Below are positions 1 through 6,939 of a DNA stretch of 9,373 nt, piece by piece. Under the pieces are notes generated by a model. It was not told the DNA's origin, did not search any database, and saw nothing but the letters and a program-made list of their open reading frames with translations. The DNA comes from Bacteroidota bacterium (GTDB taxonomy: Bacteria > Bacteroidota > Bacteroidia > Flavobacteriales > Weeksellaceae). The number at the start of each line of letters is the position of its first letter. The first letter of the stretch is position 1. The DNA is taken from NCBI GenBank assembly GCA_023426625.1, contig JAFAAJ010000026.1:1-9373 (forward strand), read 5' to 3'. The translations under genes were made by a program, and so were the position numbers.

Positions 1-1315
1 TTCTAGCATTGCCTGGACCACTACCGGAGGGAACATCGTTTCAGGTGCGAATACTTTAACTCCTGTTGTAAATGCAGGCGGAACTTATACCTTAACCGTT
101 CAGAATACAAATCAACCTGGAAATTTAACATGTACTTATACTGCTGATGTTACGGTAACACAAAATACTAACCTTCCGGTAGCTACGGTTATCTCATCTC
201 ATGCTCAGATTTGTGTGGGAGAATCAGTTACATTAACGGCTTCCGGTGGTGTATCTTATAACTGGACAGGACTTCCGGGGAATGGAAATACTCAGGTGGT
301 TTCACCAACTACCACAACAACATATACTGTTTATGCAGTAGGAGCGAATGGATGTATTTCAGCAAATCCTGCTACAGTTACGGTAATTGTAGGACCTCCG
401 GTGGCGATCGTATCTGCATCGCCAACGAAAATATGTGCCGGAGACTCTGTTACTTTAACGGCTTCAGGAGGGGTAACTTATAATTGGGTAGGATTAACAG
501 GAAACGGAAATACTCAGATAGTAACACCTACAACTACGACTACCTATTCAGTATATGCCTTAGGTGGAAACGGATGTAGTTCGGTAGTTCCTGCGACTAT
601 TACTATTGAAGTTGTTCCGGCTATTGTGTCTACATTGCAGGATGTTTATGTCTGTGCAGGAGATACCGGGATTTTAGATGCCGGAGCAGGTCCTGGCTAT
701 ACCTATGTATGGAGTACCGGAGCTACTTCCCAGACAATATCTACCAATGTTCCCGGAACTTATTCTGTTACGATCAATAATGGTGTTTGTTCTAAAGTGT
801 TCACAGCACAGTTACTAAATCCTGATCTTCCTGTCTTCACGAACGTTGTTTATGAAAATCATGTTCTTACCCTTACAGCTACAAATCCTACGGGAGGAGT
901 TCTGGAATATTCTATTGATGGAGGAGTAAACTGGCAGACATCCAATATTTTCTATAATACATTGGATAATACCAATTACAATCTGATGGTGAAGGTAAAA
1001 GATGCAAAATGTAGTACTTCTCTGCAATATTTCACGTTTGTTATTCCAAATGCGATCACTCCTAATCAGGATGGAATAAACGATAATATAGATTTCTCAG
1101 GAATCAGTGATTACAATAATTTTGCCGCATCTATATTTGACAGATACGGAGCAGAATTATTCAAAGCTACAAAATCTGAAAAGGCATGGACTGGATCTTT
1201 AAAAGGAATGAATCTTCCAACGGGTACTTATTGGTACAGGGTGCAGTGGGAGAATCCTGCCAGCAAAAAATTGGAATTGCGGTCCGGTTGGATATTGCTT
1301 AAAAATAGAAATTAA
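1..1315 (+). CDS. T9SS type B sorting domain protein with Ig-like repeats (5'-partial)
   Basis: The reading frame is open from base 2, so the gene begins left of the window; 437 C-terminal residues are visible. From N to C they hold the tail of one beta-rich repeat (about 1-65), two near-identical 74-residue Ig/PKD-like units starting at about residues 70 and 144 (each opening with IC-x-G-[ED]-S and carrying ASGGV-x-YNW and a TTTTTY stretch), a further Ig-like unit (AGAGPGYTY), a beta domain with LEYSIDGG, and a final 88-residue module starting at about 350 (ITPNQDGIND, FDRYG, LPTGTYWY, SGWILLKNRN). That last module is the gliding-motility-associated C-terminal domain (TIGR04131/CHU_C type), which in Bacteroidota directs export and surface attachment or release through the type IX system. 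The product is therefore probably a secreted or surface-bound, perhaps adhesive, protein; its ligand is unknown. GTG 215 and internal ATGs are not the start. The last ~300 residues match the next gene collinearly. Confidence 0.9.
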   Translation, partial: SSIAWTTTGGNIVSGANTLTPVVNAGGTYTLTVQNTNQPGNLTCTYTADVTVTQNTNLPVATVISSHAQICVGESVTLTASGGVSYNWTGLPGNGNTQVVSPTTTTTYTVYAVGANGCISANPATVTVIVGPPVAIVSASPTKICAGDSVTLTASGGVTYNWVGLTGNGNTQIVTPTTTTTYSVYALGGNGCSSVVPATITIEVVPAIVSTLQDVYVCAGDTGILDAGAGPGYTYVWSTGATSQTISTNVPGTYSVTINNGVCSKVFTAQLLNPDLPVFTNVVYENHVLTLTATNPTGGVLEYSIDGGVNWQTSNIFYNTLDNTNYNLMVKVKDAKCSTSLQYFTFVIPNAITPNQDGINDNIDFSGISDYNNFAASIFDRYGAELFKATKSEKAWTGSLKGMNLPTGTYWYRVQWENPASKKLELRSGWILLKNRN

Positions 1316-1319
1316 GTTA

Positions 1320-1351
1320 AAAGCTGCCTGATTCAGGCAGCTTTATTTTTT
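1320..1351 (+). terminator. Intrinsic terminator after the first T9SS gene
   Basis: A perfect 11-bp inverted repeat (1320-1330 with 1334-1344, outer sequence AAAGCTGCCTG) closes on a 3-nt ATT loop and is followed by a run of six T at 1346-1351. It begins 5 nt after the stop codon. This is a textbook Rho-independent terminator and implies that the next paralogue has its own promoter. Confidence 0.9.
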
Positions 1352-1396
1352 ATAATAAAAAAGTTAAATATGTGTGTGATATATTTAAAAAAAAAT

Positions 1397-1404
1397 TAAA
1401 TTTG
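1397..1404 (+). promoter_or_regulatory. Candidate -7 promoter element for the choice-of-anchor-L gene
   Basis: TAAATTTG fits the Bacteroidota -7 consensus TAnnTTTG exactly and lies 16 nt before the ATG at 1421, between the upstream terminator and the gene. No convincing TTG -33 element is seen at the expected distance (around 1375), and the leader would be only about 10 nt long. In DNA this AT-rich a chance match is possible. Confidence 0.4.
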
Positions 1405-1420
1405 TTGAAACAAAAATATT

Positions 1421-3787
1421 ATGAATAGAAATCTACTGTTTATTTTCTTTTTACTGACGTCATCGTCTTTTTTGTTCTCACAGAATGAGCTTCCACGAAA
1501 GCCCCAGAAAGAAAAGGCTTCTTCGTTGTCAATGAAAGCAGGAGCTTTTATTGATATCAATGCGGCAGGATATAATGAGAGCAATTTTACGATTACGCAG
1601 TTAGTAAAAGATGTATTAATTTCTTCAGGTACAAATACCTGTGTTACACCGAATGTTTCTAATGTTCAGGTAAGTCCAAACTTACCGGCAACTGATCCTA
1701 ACAGGTCTTGGGGATATTTTCACAAGGGTACTACCAATTTCCCATTCACAGATGGAATTGTATTATCTACAGGGTACGTTAATAAAGGAGGAAATACTTT
1801 AAATACAGGTACTCTGGGAGATAATTTACCAACCAACAGTGACCCGGATCTTGTAGCAGCAACAAACCCTACCGGTACATTGAACGATGCTGTCCTGTTA
1901 GAGTTTGATTTCGTGCCTACAACCAGTCAAATTAAATTTAACTATCTGTTTGCTTCTGAGGAATATACAGGGAGTTTCCCTTGTAGCTTCTCGGATGCAT
2001 TTGCTTTATTATTAAGACCTGTTGCAGGAGGTCCTTATGTGAACATGGCGGTATTGCCAAGTGGTGCAGGACCTGTGAGTGTTACCAATATTCACCCGGC
2101 AACTCAGTTTAGTGGTGCAGTATTAAGCTGTGGAGCCGCAAACCCTACCTTTTTCGCAGCGTATAATACAGCTAATATCGAAACGAATTTTAATGGAAGA
2201 ACAATTCCTTTAACTGCAACTGCAACCGTAGTTCCGGGACAGGCATATCATTTTAAGATGGCTATTGCTGATGCTTTGGACAGTTCTTATGACTCTGCAG
2301 TTTTCTTAGAAGGTGGATCTTTCAATATTGGAGTTGAATTATTAGATAACAACGGAGCTACTTTACCGGAAGAAATCAATGTGTGTGATAATGAACCACA
2401 GGTAATCACAGCTTCTGTTAATGATCCTATTATGACTTTCCAATGGTTCCTGAATGGTGTTCCAATTCCGGGAGCTACTACTAATACGATTACAGCGGTA
2501 CAGCCGGGAGACTATAAGATCGAAGTAAGTGTTCCGGGAAATCCATGTCCGGGAACCGCTACCATTAAAATAAACGGAGGAACAACACCTTTGGCACAGG
2601 ATGCTACATTATTGCTATGTACTACTCCGGATATTACTACCTTTGATTTAACAAATGCGATGTCATCTATAAGCCCGACACCAGGAGCTGTATTTCATTT
2701 CTATGAAAATCAGGCTGATGCACTGGCTCAAAATGATAATTATATTCAGAATGTGCTTAGTTTTAATGGAGCTGACGGTCAGATCTTACATGTAGTAGTT
2801 TCTAATGGTGGTTTCTGTAGTAAATTAATTAAATTGACCTTGCAGAAGGAAGCTACACCGGTAGCACACCTTACTTCTACCAGAATTAAAATATGTCCTG
2901 GAGAAACTGTAGAGTTTAAAGCATCAGGAGGAAATACATATTTATGGACTAACTTCCCTGGTACAGGAGACACACAGACAGCAACAATCCATCAGACAAC
3001 AACATTTTCAGTTTATGCTATAGGACCGAAAGGATGTAAATCACTACAACCGGCAACGGTGATCGTAGAGGTAACTCCGGAGATTACTTCTCCACTTGCA
3101 GACGTAGAAATGTGTGCAGGAGACAGAGTCGTTCTTGATGCGGGAGCAGGTACAGGTTATACATATCTATGGAGTACAGGTGAAACTACACAAACAATCA
3201 ATGTAGGTCAGTTTGGAATTTACACTGTAACTATTGATAACGGATTCTGTTCACAAACCTTCACATCTAAAGTGATGGCTGCAGCGTCTCCATTCTTCAC
3301 GAATCTTCATTACGGAAATAATACATTAACTGTTACAGCAGAGAATCCTCCTATCAACAATATTACAGGAACATTGGAATATTCTATCGACGGAGGTCTG
3401 TCTTGGCAAGATTCAAATGTGTTCTCGAATCTGTTGAATAACACAACATATCAGATTCAGGTAAGAGTTAAAGGAACGCACTGTGCAGGAGCAATTGAAT
3501 TCTACACGTTGCATATCAACAACCTTATCACTCCTAACCAGGATGGTGTGAACGATAAGCTGGATCTTACTGCTTTCGGAGAATTCCAAAACTTTACAGG
3601 TTCTGTATATGACAGATATGGTGTAGAGATGTTCAGATTCTCAAAAGAAACTCCGATCTGGGATGGTACAGTAGGAGGTAAGAGACTTCCGACAGCTACT
3701 TACTGGTATAAATTCAACTTTGAATATCCAAAATCAAAAACTCAGATGAACTGGTCTGGATGGATTATGTTGAAAAACAGAGAATAA
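1421..3787 (+). CDS. Choice-of-anchor-L, Ig-repeat, T9SS type B secreted protein
   Basis: This complete 788-residue protein has an N-terminal signal peptide (basic MNRN, hydrophobic LLFIFFLL, likely cleavage near residue 20 before QNELP), so it crosses the inner membrane by Sec. Residues about 55-305 look like a choice-of-anchor-L domain: GIVLSTG (112-118), LLEFDFVP (159-166), FNYLFASEEY (173-182), then SDAFALLL. Ig-like units follow at about 310-385, 386-478, 480-552 and 553-620, then a beta domain with LEYSIDGG (652-659). The last 88 residues (from 701: ITPNQDGVND, YDRYG, LPTATYWY, SGWIMLKNRE) are the T9SS type B sorting module, predicting export across the outer membrane. The role is probably surface adhesion or matrix; the ligand is unknown. 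The ATG follows an A/T-rich leader with no clear Shine-Dalgarno, which is normal for this phylum. It lies in tandem with a paralogue and is convergent with rsmA. Confidence 0.9.
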   Translation: MNRNLLFIFFLLTSSSFLFSQNELPRKPQKEKASSLSMKAGAFIDINAAGYNESNFTITQLVKDVLISSGTNTCVTPNVSNVQVSPNLPATDPNRSWGYFHKGTTNFPFTDGIVLSTGYVNKGGNTLNTGTLGDNLPTNSDPDLVAATNPTGTLNDAVLLEFDFVPTTSQIKFNYLFASEEYTGSFPCSFSDAFALLLRPVAGGPYVNMAVLPSGAGPVSVTNIHPATQFSGAVLSCGAANPTFFAAYNTANIETNFNGRTIPLTATATVVPGQAYHFKMAIADALDSSYDSAVFLEGGSFNIGVELLDNNGATLPEEINVCDNEPQVITASVNDPIMTFQWFLNGVPIPGATTNTITAVQPGDYKIEVSVPGNPCPGTATIKINGGTTPLAQDATLLLCTTPDITTFDLTNAMSSISPTPGAVFHFYENQADALAQNDNYIQNVLSFNGADGQILHVVVSNGGFCSKLIKLTLQKEATPVAHLTSTRIKICPGETVEFKASGGNTYLWTNFPGTGDTQTATIHQTTTFSVYAIGPKGCKSLQPATVIVEVTPEITSPLADVEMCAGDRVVLDAGAGTGYTYLWSTGETTQTINVGQFGIYTVTIDNGFCSQTFTSKVMAAASPFFTNLHYGNNTLTVTAENPPINNITGTLEYSIDGGLSWQDSNVFSNLLNNTTYQIQVRVKGTHCAGAIEFYTLHINNLITPNQDGVNDKLDLTAFGEFQNFTGSVYDRYGVEMFRFSKETPIWDGTVGGKRLPTATYWYKFNFEYPKSKTQMNWSGWIMLKNRE

Positions 3788-3808
3788 TAATAATCGATAA
3801 TGCAAACT

Positions 3809-3918
3809 AAAAAGAGGCTGTCTCAAAAGGTAAATTAATGCTCTGAGAATCTCCTAAATGACAAAAGTTGTCAGACAGGAGTCCGAGAGAGGGGGTACTT
3901 TTGAGACAGCCTCTTTTT
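3809..3918. repeat. 110-nt near-palindromic element: bidirectional terminator or MITE-like repeat
   Basis: Perfect 21-bp inverted arms (3809-3829 and 3898-3918, core GAGGCTGTCTCAAAAG) flank 68 nt. The inner part is also self-complementary: CTCT/AGAG (3841-3844 with 3886-3889), CTCCT/AGGAG (3851-3855 with 3877-3881) and TGACAA/TTGTCA (3859-3864 with 3868-3873) nest around an AAG loop. The whole segment can therefore fold into one long rod. Each strand ends in a T run (seven T on plus, five on minus) after the GC-rich stem foot, so it could terminate both the upstream T9SS gene and rsmA. The length and the large nested interior are unusual for a plain terminator and resemble a small non-autonomous mobile element or the paired ends of an insertion sequence. 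No clear target-site duplication is seen and there is no reading frame inside. Confidence 0.75.
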
Positions 3919-3931
3919 TTAATTTTAAAAT

Positions 3932-4705
3932 TTATTGATTTTCTTTCCAGAGCTTTGTAAATTCTATAAAATCCAGAACACTTAACTCTTCTGCTCTTTT
4001 ATCCATAAATTCATGCGTTTTTAAAACTTCAGGGATATTCAGAATCTTTAAAGCATTAGATAGTTTTTTCCTTCTCTGATTAAACCCTGCTTTTACAATT
4101 TGCTTAAAAAGAACTTCATTGCCGGCTAAACCTTCTTTAGGATTTCGGGTGAGCTTAATTACTCCCGATTTTACTTTTGGTGGAGGGTTGAATACATTCT
4201 CATGAACCGTAAAAAGATAAGAAACATCATAGTATGCCTGAACTAAAACGGAGAGTATTCCGTAGTCTTTCGTTCTGGGTACAGCAGCTGTTCTTTCAGC
4301 AACCTCCTTTTGGAACATTCCCACCATTTCAGGGATCTGTTCATAATGATCGATGATCTGGAAAAGGATCTGTGAAGAGATATTGTAAGGGAAATTACCG
4401 ATAATGGCGATCTGTTCCCCTTTCATAAATTCAAAATCCTGCTTTAAAAAGTCTCCTACAAAAGTTCCCTCAGTTGTTTTTTCAGGATAATTCTTTTTCA
4501 GATATTCTATAGATTCCGTATCAATCTCAGCAAGGTAGATCTTCTGCTCTTTTTCAAAAAGATACTTTGTAAGAACTCCCATTCCGGGTCCCACTTCCAT
4601 GACATTATCGTAGTTGGTAAAACTTAAACCTTCTACAATTTTTCTGGCGATATTTTCATCTGTCAAAAAGTGTTGACCAAGATGTTTTTTTGCTTTTACA
4701 CTCAA
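3932..4705 (-). CDS. rsmA: 16S rRNA (adenine1518/1519-N6)-dimethyltransferase RsmA (KsgA)
   Basis: This enzyme dimethylates two adjacent adenines in the 3'-terminal hairpin of 16S rRNA using S-adenosylmethionine, a late step of small-subunit assembly in the cytoplasm. The 257-residue product has the family hallmarks in order: KKHLGQHFL (7-14), SAM-binding motif VGPGMG (38-43), acidic ribose-binding E60 in AEID, the D85-region GDFLKQDF, catalytic motif GNFPYNIS (103-110, the N-[LF]-P-Y signature), VFNPPPKVKS (171-180) and FNQRRKKLSN (208-217). Length is normal. The start appears to be TTG at 4705-4703: an in-frame TAA lies three codons upstream (4714-4712), no ATG or GTG falls between, and the next in-frame Met (residue 36) would remove the conserved N-terminus. 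The gene is convergent with the T9SS gene and divergent from ftsX, and probably monocistronic in this window. Confidence 0.96.
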   Translation of the reverse strand: MSVKAKKHLGQHFLTDENIARKIVEGLSFTNYDNVMEVGPGMGVLTKYLFEKEQKIYLAEIDTESIEYLKKNYPEKTTEGTFVGDFLKQDFEFMKGEQIAIIGNFPYNISSQILFQIIDHYEQIPEMVGMFQKEVAERTAAVPRTKDYGILSVLVQAYYDVSYLFTVHENVFNPPPKVKSGVIKLTRNPKEGLAGNEVLFKQIVKAGFNQRRKKLSNALKILNIPEVLKTHEFMDKRAEELSVLDFIEFTKLWKENQ

Positions 4706-4796
4706 TGTTTTTTATGATTTTGTTAACAATGATTTTCCGAATTTCGTCCCAAATTTCGGAAGTTTTTTTCTATTTTAGCCAAAAATTTTAATATTA
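4706..4796. promoter_or_regulatory. Divergent rsmA/ftsX intergenic regulatory region
   Basis: This 91-nt spacer must hold the start signals of both divergent genes. For ftsX, TATTTTAG (4771-4778) is one mismatch from TAnnTTTG. For rsmA, GAAATTTG on the minus strand (4757-4750) is also one mismatch away. Neither has a good -33 TTG at standard spacing, so both assignments are weak. Two palindromes stand out: a perfect 10-bp TTGTTAACAA (4720-4729), 14 nt upstream of the rsmA TTG, and TTCCGAA/TTCGGAA arms (4735-4741 and 4755-4761) around a 13-nt spacer. They could be operators or leader hairpins. Confidence 0.4.
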
Positions 4797-5696
4797 ATGG
4801 CTAAATCTGTAGATGAATTTAATAAGAAAAGGCTTCGGTCCAGCAATATTACGGTCGTAATAAGTATTGCCTTAGTGTTATTTTTGTTGGGATTAATGGG
4901 TCTGATTTTGATAAATGCCCAGAAATATTCTGACTATATCAAGGAGCAACTGGTTGTAAATGCATACTTTGATCAAAATTATGACGCTAAAGATTCCTTA
5001 AAAATTGCTAAACAGGAAGACGAAACTTTCAAAAAAATACAGACTTTAGCTCCTGTAAAAAAAGCGACTTATATTTCAAGAGAAATGGCGGCTGCGGAAG
5101 CCAAAAAAAGCATGGGGATTGATAGTGATGCCCTGTTTGAAGAGAATATCTTCCCATCATCCATTGAAGTGGCTCTGAAACCAGAATACGTAGATCCCGC
5201 GAAAATTGATGAAGCGATAAAAGTAATAAAATCCGTTCCCGGAATTGTTGATGTGAAAAACGACAGTACCCTAATGGTGGAAGTTTACAACAACCTCAGC
5301 AGAATTCTGAAATGGATCTTTGGTTTTTCCCTTTTATTCTTGGTTCTGGCCATTGTTTTAATTAATAATTCTATCCGCTTGAAAATATTCTCAAAAAGAT
5401 TTATTATCAAAACCATGCAGTTGGTAGGAGCGAAACGAAGATTTATCCTTAAACCATTTATCATAGAAGCTGTTATATTGGGAACTATTGGAGCGATCAT
5501 AGGACTTTTGGCACTGTTTGGAGTTTGGTATTACTTCACGAGTCAGATCGGTTCAGCGTTCGTTCAGGACAATAAGCAATATGTATGGTTAGTACTAATG
5601 GTACTTGGAGTAGGTATTTTTATCTCTGTTTTAAGTACGATTGTAGCTACATGGAGATTCTTAAAAACAAGCGTTGACGATTTATATTACTCTTAA
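4797..5696 (+). CDS. ftsX: Cell division permease-like protein FtsX
   Basis: FtsX pairs with the ATPase FtsE in an ABC-transporter-like complex at the division septum. Rather than transporting a substrate, it is known to activate peptidoglycan hydrolases across the inner membrane. The 299-residue product has the expected topology: a short basic cytoplasmic N-terminus (KKRLRSSN), TM1 at about 18-40, an extracytoplasmic domain at about 43-168 (with YISREMAAAEAKK and FPSSIEVALKPEYVD), then TM2 (171-191), TM3 (222-243) and TM4 (262-286). The signature NNSIRLKIFSKRFIIKTMQL, followed by VGAKRRFI, after TM2 is typical of the FtsX permease domain. ftsE is not in the window; in Bacteroidota it is often unlinked. 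The ATG sits in an A/T-rich context. It heads a plus-strand gene cluster and is only 3 nt from the next gene, so the two are surely cotranscribed. Confidence 0.95.
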   Translation: MAKSVDEFNKKRLRSSNITVVISIALVLFLLGLMGLILINAQKYSDYIKEQLVVNAYFDQNYDAKDSLKIAKQEDETFKKIQTLAPVKKATYISREMAAAEAKKSMGIDSDALFEENIFPSSIEVALKPEYVDPAKIDEAIKVIKSVPGIVDVKNDSTLMVEVYNNLSRILKWIFGFSLLFLVLAIVLINNSIRLKIFSKRFIIKTMQLVGAKRRFILKPFIIEAVILGTIGAIIGLLALFGVWYYFTSQIGSAFVQDNKQYVWLVLMVLGVGIFISVLSTIVATWRFLKTSVDDLYYS

Positions 5697-5699
5697 AAA

Positions 5700-5996
5700 A
5701 TGAGCAAAAAAACAAATAAATTTTCTGCCGAGACCTTTGGTAGAGACACTGAGACTCCACAGGAAAACACATTTTACTTTGGGCAGCAAAACTTCAAATG
5801 GATGCTGATTGGTTTGGCATTTATCGTTGTAGGTTTTCTTTTGATGATGGGACCGGATGCGAATACGGTTGACGGAAAGTTGGATCCCAATCAATGGAAT
5901 GATGATATTTTTTCCATCCGCAGGATCAGAATTGCACCTCTCTTTGTAGTTATTGGTTTTGCAATAGAAGTTTACGCAATCTTAAAAAGAAAATAA
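5700..5996 (+). CDS. DUF3098 family small membrane protein
   Basis: This is a 98-residue protein of unknown function with two predicted membrane helices: about 32-51 (KWMLIGLAFIVVGFLLMMG) and about 77-94 (APLFVVIGFAIEVYAIL). It has a polar N-terminus, a short Asn/Asp-rich loop (PDANTVDGKLDPNQWNDD) and a basic C-terminal tail (KRK). The pattern FYFGQQNFKWMLIGLAFIVV with FSIRRIRIAPLFVV matches the DUF3098 family, which from recall is restricted to Bacteroidota and commonly sits directly after ftsX and before uppP. Its start codon is 3 nt past the ftsX stop, implying translational coupling. By location it may assist FtsX or envelope growth, but that is inference from neighbourhood only. Confidence 0.88.
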   Translation: MSKKTNKFSAETFGRDTETPQENTFYFGQQNFKWMLIGLAFIVVGFLLMMGPDANTVDGKLDPNQWNDDIFSIRRIRIAPLFVVIGFAIEVYAILKRK

Positions 5997-6016
5997 TATA
6001 TTTTGATTTAGGAAAT

Positions 6017-6066
6017 GAAAGATTGAGGAATTAAATGAGGTTTGATTCTTCAATCTTTTATCTTTT
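6017..6066 (+). terminator. Hairpin between the DUF3098 gene and uppP, possible weak terminator
   Basis: A 14-bp stem (6018-6031 with 6045-6058, one G-T wobble, outer sequence AAAGATTGAG) closes on a 13-nt loop and is followed by a T-rich stretch. The stem is A/T rich, so termination would be inefficient; partial attenuation within the operon, or simply a degenerate intergenic repeat, is as likely. Confidence 0.5.
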
Positions 6067-6084
6067 TAATTTTTTAGAAAGAAT

Positions 6085-6903
6085 ATGGATTTAATAAAAG
6101 CAATTATTATTGCCATTATCGAAGGACTTACCGAGTACCTGCCGATCTCTTCAACGGCACATATGGGATTCACGGCAAACCTTTTAGGGTTGGAAGATGA
6201 CGAATTTTTGAAAATGTTTCAGGTTTCCATACAGTTTGGGGCCATCTTGTCCGTTGTTGTGGCGTATTGGAAGAAATTCTTTGATTTTAATAATCTTAAA
6301 TTTTATTATAAACTCGGATTTGCCGTTGTACCAGCCTTGGTTTTAGGCTATTTATTTGATGATAAGATTGAAGCGGTTTTGGGTAATCAGATTGCGATTT
6401 CATCCGTATTGGTGATTGGCGGGATTGTTCTGTTGTTTGCTGATAAATGGTTCAAAAACCCTAAAATTGATGATGAAAAAGGAATTACAGTAAGAAAAGC
6501 AATAACGATCGGGGTGTGGCAATGTCTTGCCATGATGCCAGGTACAAGCCGTAGTGCAGCGTCCATTATTGGAGGGATGACTCAGGGACTGACGAGAAGA
6601 GCGGCCGCAGAATTCTCCTTCTTCTTAGCTGTACCTACCATGTTAGCCGTTACAGTATATTCCGTATTTCTGAAAACATGGGGAAAAGAAACCGGAAATC
6701 CGCAGAAAGGTTACGAAATGATCCTTTCATCACAAGATCATATCACTATTTTTATCGTAGGGAATATTGTAGCATTTATTGTAGCACTGATCGCCATCAA
6801 AGCATTTATCGGAGTATTAAATAAGTATGGTTTCAAACCTTGGGGATGGTACCGTATCTTTGTGGGAATCGCTTTGCTGATCTATTTTTATTGGTTTAAA
6901 TAA
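6085..6903 (+). CDS. uppP: Undecaprenyl-diphosphate phosphatase UppP (BacA family)
   Basis: This inner-membrane enzyme dephosphorylates undecaprenyl diphosphate to the monophosphate, recycling the lipid carrier for peptidoglycan and other surface polymers. Raised dosage of such enzymes is known to give bacitracin resistance. The 272-residue length is typical. Key motifs are present: EGLTEYLPISSTAH (13-26, with catalytic-region E13, E17, S23 and H26) and PGTSRSAASIIGGMTQGLTR (152-171, with R156), followed by RRAAAEFSFFLAVPTM. The rest is almost wholly hydrophobic helices, including about 76-88, 103-119, 221-241 and 253-270. The ATG at 6085 starts directly before the conserved N-terminal helix. 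It lies 88 nt after the DUF3098 gene and 36 nt before truB, an order I recall as common in flavobacteria. Confidence 0.96.
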   Translation: MDLIKAIIIAIIEGLTEYLPISSTAHMGFTANLLGLEDDEFLKMFQVSIQFGAILSVVVAYWKKFFDFNNLKFYYKLGFAVVPALVLGYLFDDKIEAVLGNQIAISSVLVIGGIVLLFADKWFKNPKIDDEKGITVRKAITIGVWQCLAMMPGTSRSAASIIGGMTQGLTRRAAAEFSFFLAVPTMLAVTVYSVFLKTWGKETGNPQKGYEMILSSQDHITIFIVGNIVAFIVALIAIKAFIGVLNKYGFKPWGWYRIFVGIALLIYFYWFK

Positions 6904-6939
6904 AAAATATTACTCATTCCAATCACTATTTCATAGGAT

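Noticed and set aside
215..217. GTG as the start of the first T9SS gene
   Set aside because: The frame is open upstream to the window edge and encodes more of the same beta-rich repeat protein, and GTG falls inside a conserved Ig unit.
209..640. Regularly spaced repeats considered as a CRISPR-like array
   Set aside because: The repeats are coding, 222 nt long and diverged at synonymous sites; they are protein domain repeats with no spacers.
815..1027. Minus-strand open frame of 70 codons inside the first T9SS gene
   Set aside because: It lies wholly opposite a well-supported coding frame, its translation resembles no family I know, and it has no start signals.
3788..3931. A hidden small gene or tRNA in the spacer between the T9SS gene and rsmA
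   Set aside because: No frame of useful length and no cloverleaf or conserved tRNA bases; the segment is explained by the long palindrome.
5285..5500. Minus-strand open frame inside ftsX
   Set aside because: It is antisense to the permease domain of ftsX with no family resemblance.
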